DNA of 64,000 nucleotides from Crocinitomicaceae bacterium (GCA_030830785.1 JAURMI010000015.1:29063-93062), one strand, 5' to 3'; shown: positions 31,901 to 43,838, counted from the first letter of the stretch. Program-made: numbers and translations. Notes: a model not told the origin generated them from the sequence alone.

Positions 31901-32746
31901 CGGAGCCACATCCGAACCAATGTAGATATAATAATATGATTTATCGCTGTAAGGATGACGCACTTGATTATATTGGTTGCCACCTATAAGCTCCCAGCGG
32001 TGCGGGCCCCAGCCATAGAAAAGAATATAGTCATTGTCATCAAATTGACCATCTGATTCACCTACAATATGGATTGCATTCTGTGCCAAATCATCAGTGA
32101 TTTCAATAGAATTTAATTCTGGTATTACGCCCTCTCCATTCCCAAAAATATGGATATGCGCAGGATCTAAACTCGAGGTATTGAAACCGCAATCATTCAA
32201 AAAATTTTTATCGATTTTATAAATTCCATCTTGGCTTAGGGCAATTCTGTACCAACTGCCACTAGTGCTCCCAAGAATCGAATTAGTGACATAATCTTTT
32301 GTTACTTGGTTTTCTCGATTAATTAGCCTGTAGCTCAACTGTGTCAATCGTTCAAATTGTCCTTCTATTTTTCTGATGGGGAGAACGTAAATCGATATGA
32401 AGGCTTGACCTGCGTCTGAAACCACCTTAGCATCGACACCTGCAATCGAATCAAAAAATACACCGAGTTTATCATAGATTATTTGCTGTTCCTTTGGCAC
32501 GCTTTGGTAAGACATCGATAGAATTTCGATGTCCTGACTTAGTAGATTGTGTTTGTTTTTTAAAGCAAAAAATGGCCTTCCATTATCTAATCCAAAACCA
32601 TTCACTGTTTGGATATTAAAAGATTGGCCATCGATGTGAACTTGCTCTATTCCACTCCAATCTAATTGTATGCTTTGAACCTGTCCAAAAAGAGCTGATA
32701 CCCACAATAAAGTGAACCAAAGAACTATTTGATTGAAATATTTCAT
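28919..32746 (-). CDS. porU: type IX secretion system sortase PorU (C25 gingipain-like)
   Basis: C25 His/Cys motifs YIGHGGEVGLAEERV and LFISATCEFTRFDDP; C-terminal Por-like domain LNYPNPF...WDGLDDFGDQLARGTYLYRL. Confidence 0.94.
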   Translation of the reverse strand: MKYFNQIVLWFTLLWVSALFGQVQSIQLDWSGIEQVHIDGQSFNIQTVNGFGLDNGRPFFALKNKHNLLSQDIEILSMSYQSVPKEQQIIYDKLGVFFDSIAGVDAKVVSDAGQAFISIYVLPIRKIEGQFERLTQLSYRLINRENQVTKDYVTNSILGSTSGSWYRIALSQDGIYKIDKNFLNDCGFNTSSLDPAHIHIFGNGEGVIPELNSIEITDDLAQNAIHIVGESDGQFDDNDYILFYGWGPHRWELIGGNQYNQVRHPYSDKSYYYIYIGSDVAPLRILNSGPNQSPADTMIEAYDYRDIYENDLENLAWGGQRWYGEEFDVNLSQDFNFNIPNLSGDPLRIQVTYASNARTTGNQILLKKGGQTIGQMTMPHSGSYYQRGTLNCIDSIPSSSLNLNLTINRLNPNVITYLDRILIQTKRNLTLTASQMNFRVADWSGQAVLATYKLNNLNSNAFIWDVSNKHVPQELAIQNENGETFFKTNAGYKEFVLASGASFFTPQRVGSVQFQDLHNLALVDYLIVTHPDFSAQANRLADLHRQSGLSVHVVDVQAVYNEFSSGMQDPGAIRRFAKMFYDRAMQNDPNAKPKYLLLFGDGTYDPKNRLPNNNNFIVTYQMPNSESMIDAMVVDDFFAMLDDAEAISAADMMDIGVGRLIVSSNLQAKQMVDKIEHYMNNGSDFYPPGNSCCMGTQSDKTFGDWRNQYMVMTDNREGGYFINTDAEPQYQVTQWLNPEINYNKLYMDAFPKVVTAGGERFPEMVNAIDAGIQRGVLVANYIGHGGEVGLAEERVVGIDQINEWSNIHALHLFISATCEFTRFDDPKRVSAGEWAFLNPTGGAIAMLTTTRSVYFGVNSNIGLKLSERIFNRYGDGAAYEFGEIARRTKNAASVSSSNKRSFTLIGDPALRLALPRYRIVTDSINGLSSSQQLDTLKALSKVRIKGHVEDYNGNILNSWNGKLTPTIFDKRKIQTTLGQDEASPIIAYEQQTNRIYRGQSSITDGFFDFEFIVPKDISLAIDFGKISYYGFNAQFDATGYDTLFYVGGIDPNGVDDDQGPLVELYMNQEGFVDGSITDENPVLLAKVSDANGINTVGNGIGHDIVAILDNQTAQPIVLNDFYSANLDSYQSGEVRYQFQGLSPGQHTISLKVWDVNNNSSLSAINFVVQSKEAPILEHVLNYPNPFTSRTEFMFEHNQSCSTLDVQIQIFTISGRLVKTINEQRPTEGFRVSGLFWDGLDDFGDQLARGTYLYRLSIQTPDGAYADQTQKLVILK

Positions 32747-32852
32747 AAAACTTAGTGTTTTTAGGCTTAGAAAAACGACAATTTATTTATTTTATTTGAA
32801 TAAATATTCGATATTTGTAACCTTTGAAACCTGAATAACGTTAAGATTGTTC

Positions 32853-33851
32853 GTGCTAAAACCAACTTTCGTGAATATAGTTAAAACACTTCTAGTTGCT
32901 AATTTGAGTCTCATCTCTCTGATAATGAGCAATATAACATGGTCTCAAGACCCTACTTTTACGCAATTCTATTCCAATCCATCCTATCTAAATCCTGCAT
33001 TAGCTGGGTCTTCTGGGTGTCCTAGAGTTTCGCTTAATTATCGCAACGAATGGCCACAATTAACTGGCAATTATGTCACTTATGCTGCGGCCTATGATAC
33101 TTATGCGAAAAATATTTCTGGTGGTTTTGGATTATTGGCCATGCACGACATGCAGGGTCAAGGGACAATTCAGACGACCATGATTGGTGGAATTTATTCA
33201 TACAATTTGAAAGTTAATCGGAAATTTTCAATGATGTTTGGTGGGCGCGCTGCCTATTTTCAAAAATTCTTAGATTGGGACAAATTAACCTTCGGAGATA
33301 TGATTGATCCGCGTAGAGGATTTATTTACCAAACTGGAGATGTACCTCGAGGCAATGGCCGTCGGGGATTTTTTGATGTGAGTTTTGGAGCAGTTGGTTT
33401 CACCAAGAATTTTTACGTCGGTGTTGCAGCCCATCACCTTAATCGTCCTGATGAATCCATGATTTTAGGAAATTCGCCACTACCAGTGCGTTTCACTGGC
33501 CACATTGGGTCAAATATTAAGATAGGTCAGAGAGGTCGTTATTCGAGCTCCACTTTTCTATCGCCAAATATTATCTATCAGTACCAAAATGGTTTTCAAG
33601 AACTCAATATTGGCACTTATCTGAAATATGAAAACTTTACAATTGGTGCTTGGTACCGCAACCGCGATGCCTTTATTTTAACTGTTGGTATCAATACTGA
33701 TAAATTTAAAATTGGTTACAGCTATGATTTAACTGTATCTAAACTTGGAAATGGTGTTTCAGGAGGATCGCATGAGGTCTCAATGGGCATCAATTTGAAA
33801 TGTAAGAAAAAACCAAAAAACTTTAGAAAGACATCGTGTCCGTCTTTTTAA
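32853..33851 (+). CDS. PorP/SprF family T9SS membrane protein
   Basis: QDPTFTQFYSNPSYLNPALAGSSGCPRVSLNYRNEWP. Confidence 0.94.
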   Translation: MLKPTFVNIVKTLLVANLSLISLIMSNITWSQDPTFTQFYSNPSYLNPALAGSSGCPRVSLNYRNEWPQLTGNYVTYAAAYDTYAKNISGGFGLLAMHDMQGQGTIQTTMIGGIYSYNLKVNRKFSMMFGGRAAYFQKFLDWDKLTFGDMIDPRRGFIYQTGDVPRGNGRRGFFDVSFGAVGFTKNFYVGVAAHHLNRPDESMILGNSPLPVRFTGHIGSNIKIGQRGRYSSSTFLSPNIIYQYQNGFQELNIGTYLKYENFTIGAWYRNRDAFILTVGINTDKFKIGYSYDLTVSKLGNGVSGGSHEVSMGINLKCKKKPKNFRKTSCPSF

Positions 33852-33899
33852 TTGTAACTTTTAGATTAAATTGAACTTTACGTTATAAACGCAACACAT

Positions 33900-36599
33900 A
33901 TGAAACGAATGATTCGAAATATCTTTGGAATAGCACTTACAGGAATGTTAGTGCTTTCATCGTGTTCAAAAGAACGTTCCACAGCTACTGGTTGGGAATT
34001 CAATAATTACAAAAATGGAGGTTTCGAAAAATTCGATGCCCGTGAGCAGGAAACCGGACCTGGTTTGGTAATGATTGAAGGTGGTACCTTTACCATGGGT
34101 CGCACTGAGCAAGATGTAATGTCTGATTGGAATGCACGTGCATCGCGTGTGACTGTGGCTTCTTTCTATATGGACCGAACAGAAGTTACCAATTTTCATT
34201 GGTTAGAATATATGTATTGGATGCGACGCGTGTACTACAAAACGTATCCGCATGTATACAAAAAATGTTTGCCAGATACCCTGGCATGGAGAACCGCACT
34301 CGGATACCGCGAAAAATATGTTAATTATTATTTACGTCACCCATCATACAGAGACTACCCTGTTGTAGGTGTTTCATGGTTACAAGCCAGTGATTTTTGT
34401 AAATGGCGCACAGATCGTGTAAATGAAGCAATTTTGGTTCGTGAAGGTATTCTAAAATGGCACTTCGCAGAAGAACTAAATGACAAAGGTAAAACTGTTG
34501 CTAGCAATGATGTTGGCATAGGTTTGAGCAAAGATTATGATAAATTCAATTCTGTACCTCAAAATATGTTCTCAACTGAAAATTATTTAAACGGTAACTA
34601 TACAGTTGAAACGGATGACAATGGCTATACAATGTCTCAAAAAGGAAAGCCTAAAACAGTTAAAAATCAACAGGATGTTGAAAAATCGGGAGTGAGAATC
34701 GGTAGTAAAATGCCGCGCGATCCATACCAACTTCAAAACTATGACCCTGTTTACGCAGACATGGACAATGGCCGTTTAGGCGCGCGTCCAGTTAGAATGG
34801 AAGATGGAATCTTACTACCTTCTTACAGATTGCCCACAGAGGCAGAATGGGAATTTGCTGCCCTTGGTCTAATCGGAAATTTAGATGAAAACTCTGAAAA
34901 CATCAGCGATCGAAGAATCTATCCATGGGATGGCCATTATGTTCGTAACGATGAAGAGCAGTTTGCAGGTGCTATTCAAGCTAACTTCATGCGCGCTAAT
35001 GGTGACATGATGGGGGTTGCAGGACGTTTAAATGATGGTGCAGACATTACTGACCGCGTCACTTCATTTTGGCCCAATGATTATGGACTCTACCACATGG
35101 CTGGTAACGTTTCAGAATGGGTAATGGACGTTTACAGACCTCTTACTTCCGATGTGGCTGAAGGTTTTATGCCATTCAGAGGAAATAAATACCAAACGCA
35201 ATTACTTGTGCCAAATGGGCTTTATGACAAACCCGTTAAGGCAAATGAGAACATCTATGATGTGCATGGAATGAAAGAATTTGTTAATGAATTTGCTCGG
35301 GTTAAGTATTTGGCTTTTGCAAATAAAAGCTACAACCAACCTGCAGGGAATAATTACCAATCAAACATCCCTGATATTCCTAAAGAAGCTGCGGCCTATG
35401 TACAAGCTTTTGATAATACTTGGTTAAAGTTGAAAAATACGATAAGTGACCCAGTTGTGTCTAAAAATATTACCGATACTTTTAATTTGCTCAAACAGAT
35501 TGTCAATAATCCAAATCCTGTAAAAAACGCGCAAAATACAGCCTTACAAAAAGGCATGGATGATGTTTCGGGGATCATTAGTGCTAGCATCGCAAATGGC
35601 TTGACTGAATTTGATAATTTCAACCAAGAGTTCCAATCGGAGTTTAATAAAATTAAAGCTGGTGCAGGAACTTCTTACAGTGTAAATAACAATAAATTGA
35701 ATTCTTCTATTTATTCTAAGCAAGACCCACAAGCTTATCAATACAACAAACCGTCCAACTACTATATTTCAAATAACAAACAATATTCCAATCAAGAAAA
35801 ACGACAATTCGAATTTCTTGACACCTTAAATTATTATTTGGATACAGCTATTATTCTATTTAATCAAGGAAGAACTGTTGCAGCCTCTGCATATATTGAA
35901 AGAGTGCTTTTCAATTCATCGCTACCAACAGAATTCAAAGATGAATTCAATACAAAAACTGAATCAAAAGAATTGTATGTCGTCCTAAATGAAGCATTTG
36001 ATCGTGATCTTGAAGAAGAACACGAGTTTGGTTATGTAATGGAAGAAGAAAGAAAAGCTTATTTTGGAGCAGATTGTATTAATGCTCATTTTGGTGCCTA
36101 TTTTGCCGATCCAGAAATCACCACATGGATTATGACCTTAAGAAATGGGATAACCGAGTTTATCACAACGACGAAGGGTTCTCAACGTTGGAGAGATGTT
36201 ACGGTAGAGGAAAACGTAGGTCGTTTAAATTATCGCAAAGATGACTATATCGATTATTTAGATGGTGACCTTGAATCGTCTATTTATTACAACAATTCGA
36301 CTAGAATTGATGAAATCAATAATGGAATTAGAGATCCAAAACTTGTTATGTATCAAAGCGAGCATGAGAACAGGAATCTTGAAGATCAACCAATCCAAAA
36401 TGGAATTTCAGGATGGCCAACTACTTTAATTTCTGATAAGAGCCGTGTTTATAAAGGTGGTTCTTGGGCAGATCAAGCCTATTGGCTCTCTTGTGGTAAT
36501 CGACGCTTTTTAGATGAGGACAAATCTTCAGCTACCATCGGATTTAGATGTGCTATGGACCGAATTGGCAGCTCAAGAAGACCAGATATTAAAGAATAA
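33900..36599 (+). CDS. gldJ: gliding motility lipoprotein GldJ (SUMF1/FGE-like fold) with large internal insertion
   Basis: Lipobox GMLVLSSC; SUMF1 N-part MIEGGTFTMGRTEQDV...DRTEVTNFHWLEYMYW and C-part RVYKGGSWADQAYWLSCGNRRFLDEDKSSATIGFRCAMDR; next to porU/porV. Confidence 0.9.
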   Translation: MKRMIRNIFGIALTGMLVLSSCSKERSTATGWEFNNYKNGGFEKFDAREQETGPGLVMIEGGTFTMGRTEQDVMSDWNARASRVTVASFYMDRTEVTNFHWLEYMYWMRRVYYKTYPHVYKKCLPDTLAWRTALGYREKYVNYYLRHPSYRDYPVVGVSWLQASDFCKWRTDRVNEAILVREGILKWHFAEELNDKGKTVASNDVGIGLSKDYDKFNSVPQNMFSTENYLNGNYTVETDDNGYTMSQKGKPKTVKNQQDVEKSGVRIGSKMPRDPYQLQNYDPVYADMDNGRLGARPVRMEDGILLPSYRLPTEAEWEFAALGLIGNLDENSENISDRRIYPWDGHYVRNDEEQFAGAIQANFMRANGDMMGVAGRLNDGADITDRVTSFWPNDYGLYHMAGNVSEWVMDVYRPLTSDVAEGFMPFRGNKYQTQLLVPNGLYDKPVKANENIYDVHGMKEFVNEFARVKYLAFANKSYNQPAGNNYQSNIPDIPKEAAAYVQAFDNTWLKLKNTISDPVVSKNITDTFNLLKQIVNNPNPVKNAQNTALQKGMDDVSGIISASIANGLTEFDNFNQEFQSEFNKIKAGAGTSYSVNNNKLNSSIYSKQDPQAYQYNKPSNYYISNNKQYSNQEKRQFEFLDTLNYYLDTAIILFNQGRTVAASAYIERVLFNSSLPTEFKDEFNTKTESKELYVVLNEAFDRDLEEEHEFGYVMEEERKAYFGADCINAHFGAYFADPEITTWIMTLRNGITEFITTTKGSQRWRDVTVEENVGRLNYRKDDYIDYLDGDLESSIYYNNSTRIDEINNGIRDPKLVMYQSEHENRNLEDQPIQNGISGWPTTLISDKSRVYKGGSWADQAYWLSCGNRRFLDEDKSSATIGFRCAMDRIGSSRRPDIKE

Positions 36600-36620
36600 T
36601 ATTTTAGAATTTGAATATTA

Positions 36621-36648
36621 AAAGCCCGTTGTGTCGGGCTTTTTTTTT
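36621..36648 (+). terminator. rho-independent terminator of gldJ
   Basis: AAAGCCCG-TTGTGT-CGGGCTTTTTTTTT. Confidence 0.88.
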
Positions 36649-36649
36649 G

Positions 36650-36657
36650 CAATTTTG
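36650..36657 (+). promoter_or_regulatory. putative -7 box CAATTTTG (1 mismatch), 4 nt from murF ATG
   Basis: Follows the terminator T-tract directly. Confidence 0.5.
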
Positions 36658-36661
36658 TACT

Positions 36662-37936
36662 ATGCATAGTTGGTTAGCACTTTTTGATTCTTGTACGAAA
36701 ATAAGCACTGATAGCCGCAATATTACGGAGGGTTGTATGTATATTGCGCTCAAAGGAAACAACTTCAACGGAAATGAATTTGCTGCATCGGCAATTGAAA
36801 ATGGCGCAAAATATGCCATTGTAGATCAAAAAGAATATATCACCAATGAAAAAATTCTATATGTAGAAGATGGGCTAAGCTTTCTTCAGGATTTAGCACA
36901 TGCACATAGACTGCGTTTTGATATTCCCGTAATCGGCATCACAGGAAGTAACGGTAAAACAAGCACTAAGGAGTTGGTAAAATGTTGCTTAGAAAAAAAA
37001 TTTACCGTTTTATGTACCGAGGGCAATTTAAATAACCACATTGGTGTGCCCCTCACCCTACTGAAATTAAAACACGAGCACCAAATAGCAATTATAGAAA
37101 TGGGAGCAAATAAATTGTTCGACATTGATGAACTCTGTCGTATTGCTAAGCCAACACACGGGCTAATTACCAATATCGGAAAGGCGCATCTGGAAGGTTT
37201 AATTAATTTTCAGGGTGTTTTGAAAACCAAAACTGAATTGTATAATCATGTTGTCGCAAATAAAGGTTTTCTTTTTGTAAATGAAGATGACCCAGTTCTC
37301 TTTAAGGAGGCAACGCAGAGAACTTCCAAAATTCTAACTTTTGGTCAGCAAAAAGGTCAAATCAATGGAAATCTGATGAAGTTAGATCCTTTTGTTCACT
37401 TTTCTTGGCGGCAAAATAATTATATGTCGAGGCATATTAAAACTAATTTGGTTGGAAAATATAATTTTTATAACTTCTTAGCTGCCCTCTGTATTGGTTC
37501 TTTTTTTAAGGTCGATTCAGAGCAACTTAATGAGGCAATTGAGGCATATTGGCCAGATAACAATCGATCACAGGTCAATCAAACCAAAAGAAACACGCTC
37601 ATCTTGGATTGCTATAATGCAAATCCAACAAGTATGTTGAGTGCGCTGAGTTCATTTGTTGAAATAGAGCACCAAGATAAACTAGCAATTTTAGGTGATA
37701 TGCTCGAACTTGGCCAAGATGGGCCCCAAGAGCATCAAAAAATCATCGACTTTTTAAAGCAGCACCAAATTGACTTTATCACAGTTGGTTCTATATTTAG
37801 AAATATCAACCCACAAGGGTTTGAAAGAACAAATGATTTAATCTCTGCGATAAATCTTGCTCAACTTGAAAATAAACTTATTCTTTTAAAAGGATCAAGA
37901 GCTATTGCATTAGAGCATCTTGTAGATAAACTTTAA
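36662..37936 (+). CDS. murF: UDP-N-acetylmuramoyl-tripeptide--D-alanyl-D-alanine ligase
   Basis: ISTDSRNITEGCMYIALKG, GITGSNGKTSTKELV, LDCYNANPTSM; start ATG 36662, because the ORF-track N-terminal extension runs through the terminator. Confidence 0.95.
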   Translation: MHSWLALFDSCTKISTDSRNITEGCMYIALKGNNFNGNEFAASAIENGAKYAIVDQKEYITNEKILYVEDGLSFLQDLAHAHRLRFDIPVIGITGSNGKTSTKELVKCCLEKKFTVLCTEGNLNNHIGVPLTLLKLKHEHQIAIIEMGANKLFDIDELCRIAKPTHGLITNIGKAHLEGLINFQGVLKTKTELYNHVVANKGFLFVNEDDPVLFKEATQRTSKILTFGQQKGQINGNLMKLDPFVHFSWRQNNYMSRHIKTNLVGKYNFYNFLAALCIGSFFKVDSEQLNEAIEAYWPDNNRSQVNQTKRNTLILDCYNANPTSMLSALSSFVEIEHQDKLAILGDMLELGQDGPQEHQKIIDFLKQHQIDFITVGSIFRNINPQGFERTNDLISAINLAQLENKLILLKGSRAIALEHLVDKL

Positions 37937-39019
37937 TTATCCGCCATATTGCATAAGAAATCCTTTCAAAAAAGGATCAATGGCGCCATCCATTACTGCA
38001 TCGACATCTGCAGTTTCAATTCCAGTTCTGACATCCTTTACTAACTTATATGGATGCATTACATAATTCCTTATCTGACTGCCCCATTCAATTTTCTTCT
38101 TACCTGCCTCAATTTCATTGCGTTTTTCCATTCGTTCTCGCAACTCCAATTCATAGAGTTGAGAACGCAATAATTGCATGGCCTTTTCTTTATTGGCAAG
38201 TTGCGAACGAGATTCTGAATTTTCTATAATAATACCAGAAGGCGCGTGTCTTAAGCGCACGGCAGTTTCTACCTTATTCACATTCTGCCCACCGGCACCA
38301 CCTGAACGAAAGGTTTCCCATGTAATGTCGGCTGGATTTACCTGTATTTCAATTTGATCGTCAACTAAAGGATATACATATACTGATACAAAGCTTGTAT
38401 GCCTTTTGGCATTGGAATCAAAAGGCGAAATACGAACTAAGCGATGTACGCCATTTTCGCCTTTGAGATAACCAAATGCAAATTCTCCATCAATTTCAAG
38501 GGTTACGGTTTTTACACCTGCAACATCCCCCTCTTGGAAATTGAGTTCTGAGATTTTATAACCATGCTTTTGACCCCACATTAAATACATCCGTAAAAGC
38601 ATACTTGCCCAATCGCAGCTTTCGGTCCCTCCTGCTCCTGCAGTAATTTGCAAAACAGCTGAAAGCGTATCCTCTTGATTTGAAAGCATATTTTTTAACT
38701 CCAACTCTTCAAATTCTTGTTGGAGCGCTGCATACTGTTCGTTTAATTCAGTTTCGCTGGCCATTCCTTCTCTTACAAATTCAGCTAATACATCTAAATC
38801 TGCCACCGCTGAAGCTATTCTATCAAAAGACTCAACCCAAAATTTTAGTGCCCGTAGTTGCTTCATATCGCGCTCAGCTTTTTTAGGGTCGTCCCAAAAT
38901 GATGGATCTTGTGTAAGGAGTTCCGCTTCTTGTAATTGTAGCCTTTTCTCTTCAATTTTTAAAAAGGATTGTATTGTGGAAAGCCTTAATTGTAGCGCTT
39001 TATACTGTTCAGAAGTCAT
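37937..39019 (-). CDS. prfB: peptide chain release factor 2
   Basis: [50 protein letters not shown]. Confidence 0.96.
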   Translation of the reverse strand: MTSEQYKALQLRLSTIQSFLKIEEKRLQLQEAELLTQDPSFWDDPKKAERDMKQLRALKFWVESFDRIASAVADLDVLAEFVREGMASETELNEQYAALQQEFEELELKNMLSNQEDTLSAVLQITAGAGGTESCDWASMLLRMYLMWGQKHGYKISELNFQEGDVAGVKTVTLEIDGEFAFGYLKGENGVHRLVRISPFDSNAKRHTSFVSVYVYPLVDDQIEIQVNPADITWETFRSGGAGGQNVNKVETAVRLRHAPSGIIIENSESRSQLANKEKAMQLLRSQLYELELRERMEKRNEIEAGKKKIEWGSQIRNYVMHPYKLVKDVRTGIETADVDAVMDGAIDPFLKGFLMQYGG

Positions 39020-39087
39020 GGTGTAAAGTTAAGCATATTCAATTGTAAAGAAAAGTTAAATGAGGGCATTGATTGGGGCAAAATATG

Positions 39088-39095
39088 TACATTTG
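39088..39095 (+). promoter_or_regulatory. putative -7 box TACATTTG for gcvH
   Basis: Exact TAnnTTTG 16 nt before ATG 39112; inside the ORF-track N-terminal extension. Confidence 0.6.
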
Positions 39096-39111
39096 TTGCA
39101 AAAATATTAGA

Positions 39112-39489
39112 ATGAATATTCCAGCAGAACTCAAATATACCAAAGACCATGAATGGGTTAAACTAGATGGCGACGTTGCAACAATCGGCATCACTGAATT
39201 TGCGCAAAGCGAATTAGGTGATATTGTATATGTTGAGGTAGAAACCATTGGCGAAACTATGGACCAAGAGGCAGTTTTTGGAAGTGTGGAAGCGGTTAAG
39301 ACTGTTTCTGACCTATTTTTACCAATGAGTGGAGAAATTATTGAATTCAATGAATCCTTAGAATCCAATCCAGAATTAGTAAATTCTGATCCATATGGAG
39401 AAGGTTGGATGGTAAAAGTACGAGTAACTAATGCAACAGAATTTGATGATTTGTTAGATGCTGTGGCATATGCACAAGAAATTCAATAA
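39112..39489 (+). CDS. gcvH: glycine cleavage system H protein
   Basis: [42 protein letters not shown]; lipoylation motif [13 protein letters not shown]. Confidence 0.96.
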   Translation: MNIPAELKYTKDHEWVKLDGDVATIGITEFAQSELGDIVYVEVETIGETMDQEAVFGSVEAVKTVSDLFLPMSGEIIEFNESLESNPELVNSDPYGEGWMVKVRVTNATEFDDLLDAVAYAQEIQ

Positions 39490-39506
39490 TTATAAAATGC
39501 TTTTTA

Positions 39507-39531
39507 AAAGACCGTCGATTTGGCGGTTTTT

Positions 39532-39533
<2 letters not shown>
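39507..39533 (+). terminator. rho-independent terminator of gcvH
   Basis: ACCGTC-GATTT-GGCGGT followed by T-tract. Confidence 0.7.
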
Positions 39534-42274
<2,741 letters not shown>

Positions 42275-42292
42275 TTATGAATTTCCTATAAT

Positions 42293-42300
42293 CAAAGATA
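42293..42300 (-). promoter_or_regulatory. putative -7 box TATCTTTG for gyrB
   Basis: CAAAGATA on +; abuts the terminator T-tract. Confidence 0.6.
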
Positions 42301-42325
42301 AAAAAAAAGCACCGCGAAGCGGTGC
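42301..42325 (-). terminator. rho-independent terminator of the glutathione peroxidase gene
   Basis: Minus strand GCACCGC-TTC-GCGGTGC-TTTTTTTT, perfect 7-bp stem. Confidence 0.88.
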
Positions 42326-42377
42326 GCTAAATGGGCTTCAAAGCCTTAACTTATCAACAAAATTTCAACGAAATGAA

Positions 42378-42914
42378 CTACTGCTCAATCCATGATATTA
42401 TACTAGGGTCATCGGGCAAAATTCGCGGTTCAACCACCCTAACCAAGTATCCATTTTCATCTAAAAGATATTTTTGAAAATTCCATTCAACTTTGCTGTC
42501 TTGTTTGCCGTTTTTTGCTTTTTGGGTCAGAAATTCATATACTGGATGTATATCTTTGCCTTTGACCGAAATTTTTGACATCATAGGGAAACTGATCTGA
42601 TAATTAATCTCACAAAATTGCGCTATTTCCTTATCGCTACCAGGTTCTTGAGATAAAAAATTATTTGCAGGAAACCCAACTATTGTGAAGCCTTTGGTCT
42701 TGTATTTGTTATATAATGCTTCGAGGCGCTCATATTGAGGTGTTAAACCACATTTAGATGCAGTATTTACAACCATTATTTTTTTTCCTTTTAAGCTCGA
42801 AAAATCAAAGGTTTGGCCATTTATATCTCTGACTTTAAATTGATGAATACTCATTGAATCGGAAGACATACTACTGAAAAATAAAAATGTGAATAGGTAT
42901 AATGCAATTTTCAT
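42378..42914 (-). CDS. glutathione peroxidase
   Basis: MVVNTASKCGLTPQYERLEALYNKYKTKGFTIVGFPANNFLSQEPGSDKEIAQFC, WNFQKYLLD; start ATG 42914 before signal peptide. Confidence 0.94.
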   Translation of the reverse strand: MKIALYLFTFLFFSSMSSDSMSIHQFKVRDINGQTFDFSSLKGKKIMVVNTASKCGLTPQYERLEALYNKYKTKGFTIVGFPANNFLSQEPGSDKEIAQFCEINYQISFPMMSKISVKGKDIHPVYEFLTQKAKNGKQDSKVEWNFQKYLLDENGYLVRVVEPRILPDDPSIISWIEQ

Positions 42915-42993
42915 GATATTTTTTGTGTAAAACAATCTAAGCCAAACTAAGTTCAAAATGGAACCATTTTGTGTCAAATACGAATAATAAAAT

Positions 42994-43821
42994 ATGAAGT
43001 TTTGGGTTTTGATATTCTCATTATATAGTTTTTTGTGCCCCGCGCAAAAAATGACCGGATTTTGGCAAGGGATGCTTTTTGATCCTAATCATGAGCAAGA
43101 ACTCATACCTGTTTACTTAGATATTTATGTAACCAACGGTCTAGTTGATGGAAAGATGAGGGTTGAACATAAAGATGGTGTAAGTATCTTCCCAATTTAT
43201 GGCACCTTTAAAGAACAGAAACTGGAGCTTACGGCGATGAAGGCGACTTGGCATTACAAACCCGAATATGCGCTTTCACCTAATGTCTATCATTTGACTT
43301 ATAATCCAGAAAATGGATACTTAGAGGGAGGTGCACAAAAAGATCAATACCGTTTTATCGCCTATCAGAGCAAGGGGGTTATTGAGAAAAGCAAAATTGC
43401 TTACCTCCCAAGTGATTGGTTAGTACGTTTCAAACAAGAACTTGAAGATGGCATTTCTGCTCCATTAATTCGCAAACAGGAGCTTTTAAAATTTAAATTT
43501 AAACCCATTTTTTTTGATTATGATCAAGATAGCATTAGGTCCGAGTACGCTCAATACTTACTAGAATTGATACGTATGGTAAAAAGCCATTCTGACTTGC
43601 GTATCGAAATTACAGGGCATACTGATGCCGATGGGTCCGATGATTACAATTTGAATTTATCAAAAAGAAGAAGCGAAGCACTTTTAGATTTTTTCGCCAA
43701 AAATGGACTGCCAAGGGATCGGGTGGTTATGAAATATAGAGGCGAATTTGAACCAATTGATGTCAATGATACTGAACAAGGTAAACAGCACAATAGGCGT
43801 GTAGATTTTCGCTTTATTTAG
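42994..43821 (+). CDS. OmpA family protein
   Basis: C-terminal ITGHTDADGSDDYNLNLSKRRSEALLDFFAKNGLPRDRV...NRRVDFRFI. Confidence 0.92.
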   Translation: MKFWVLIFSLYSFLCPAQKMTGFWQGMLFDPNHEQELIPVYLDIYVTNGLVDGKMRVEHKDGVSIFPIYGTFKEQKLELTAMKATWHYKPEYALSPNVYHLTYNPENGYLEGGAQKDQYRFIAYQSKGVIEKSKIAYLPSDWLVRFKQELEDGISAPLIRKQELLKFKFKPIFFDYDQDSIRSEYAQYLLELIRMVKSHSDLRIEITGHTDADGSDDYNLNLSKRRSEALLDFFAKNGLPRDRVVMKYRGEFEPIDVNDTEQGKQHNRRVDFRFI

Positions 43822-43838
43822 TAAAATACGTGCTCAAA

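Noticed and set aside
36611-36661. N-terminal extension of MurF in the ORF track
   Set aside because: It translates the gldJ terminator hairpin and the promoter; MurF begins at ATG 36662.
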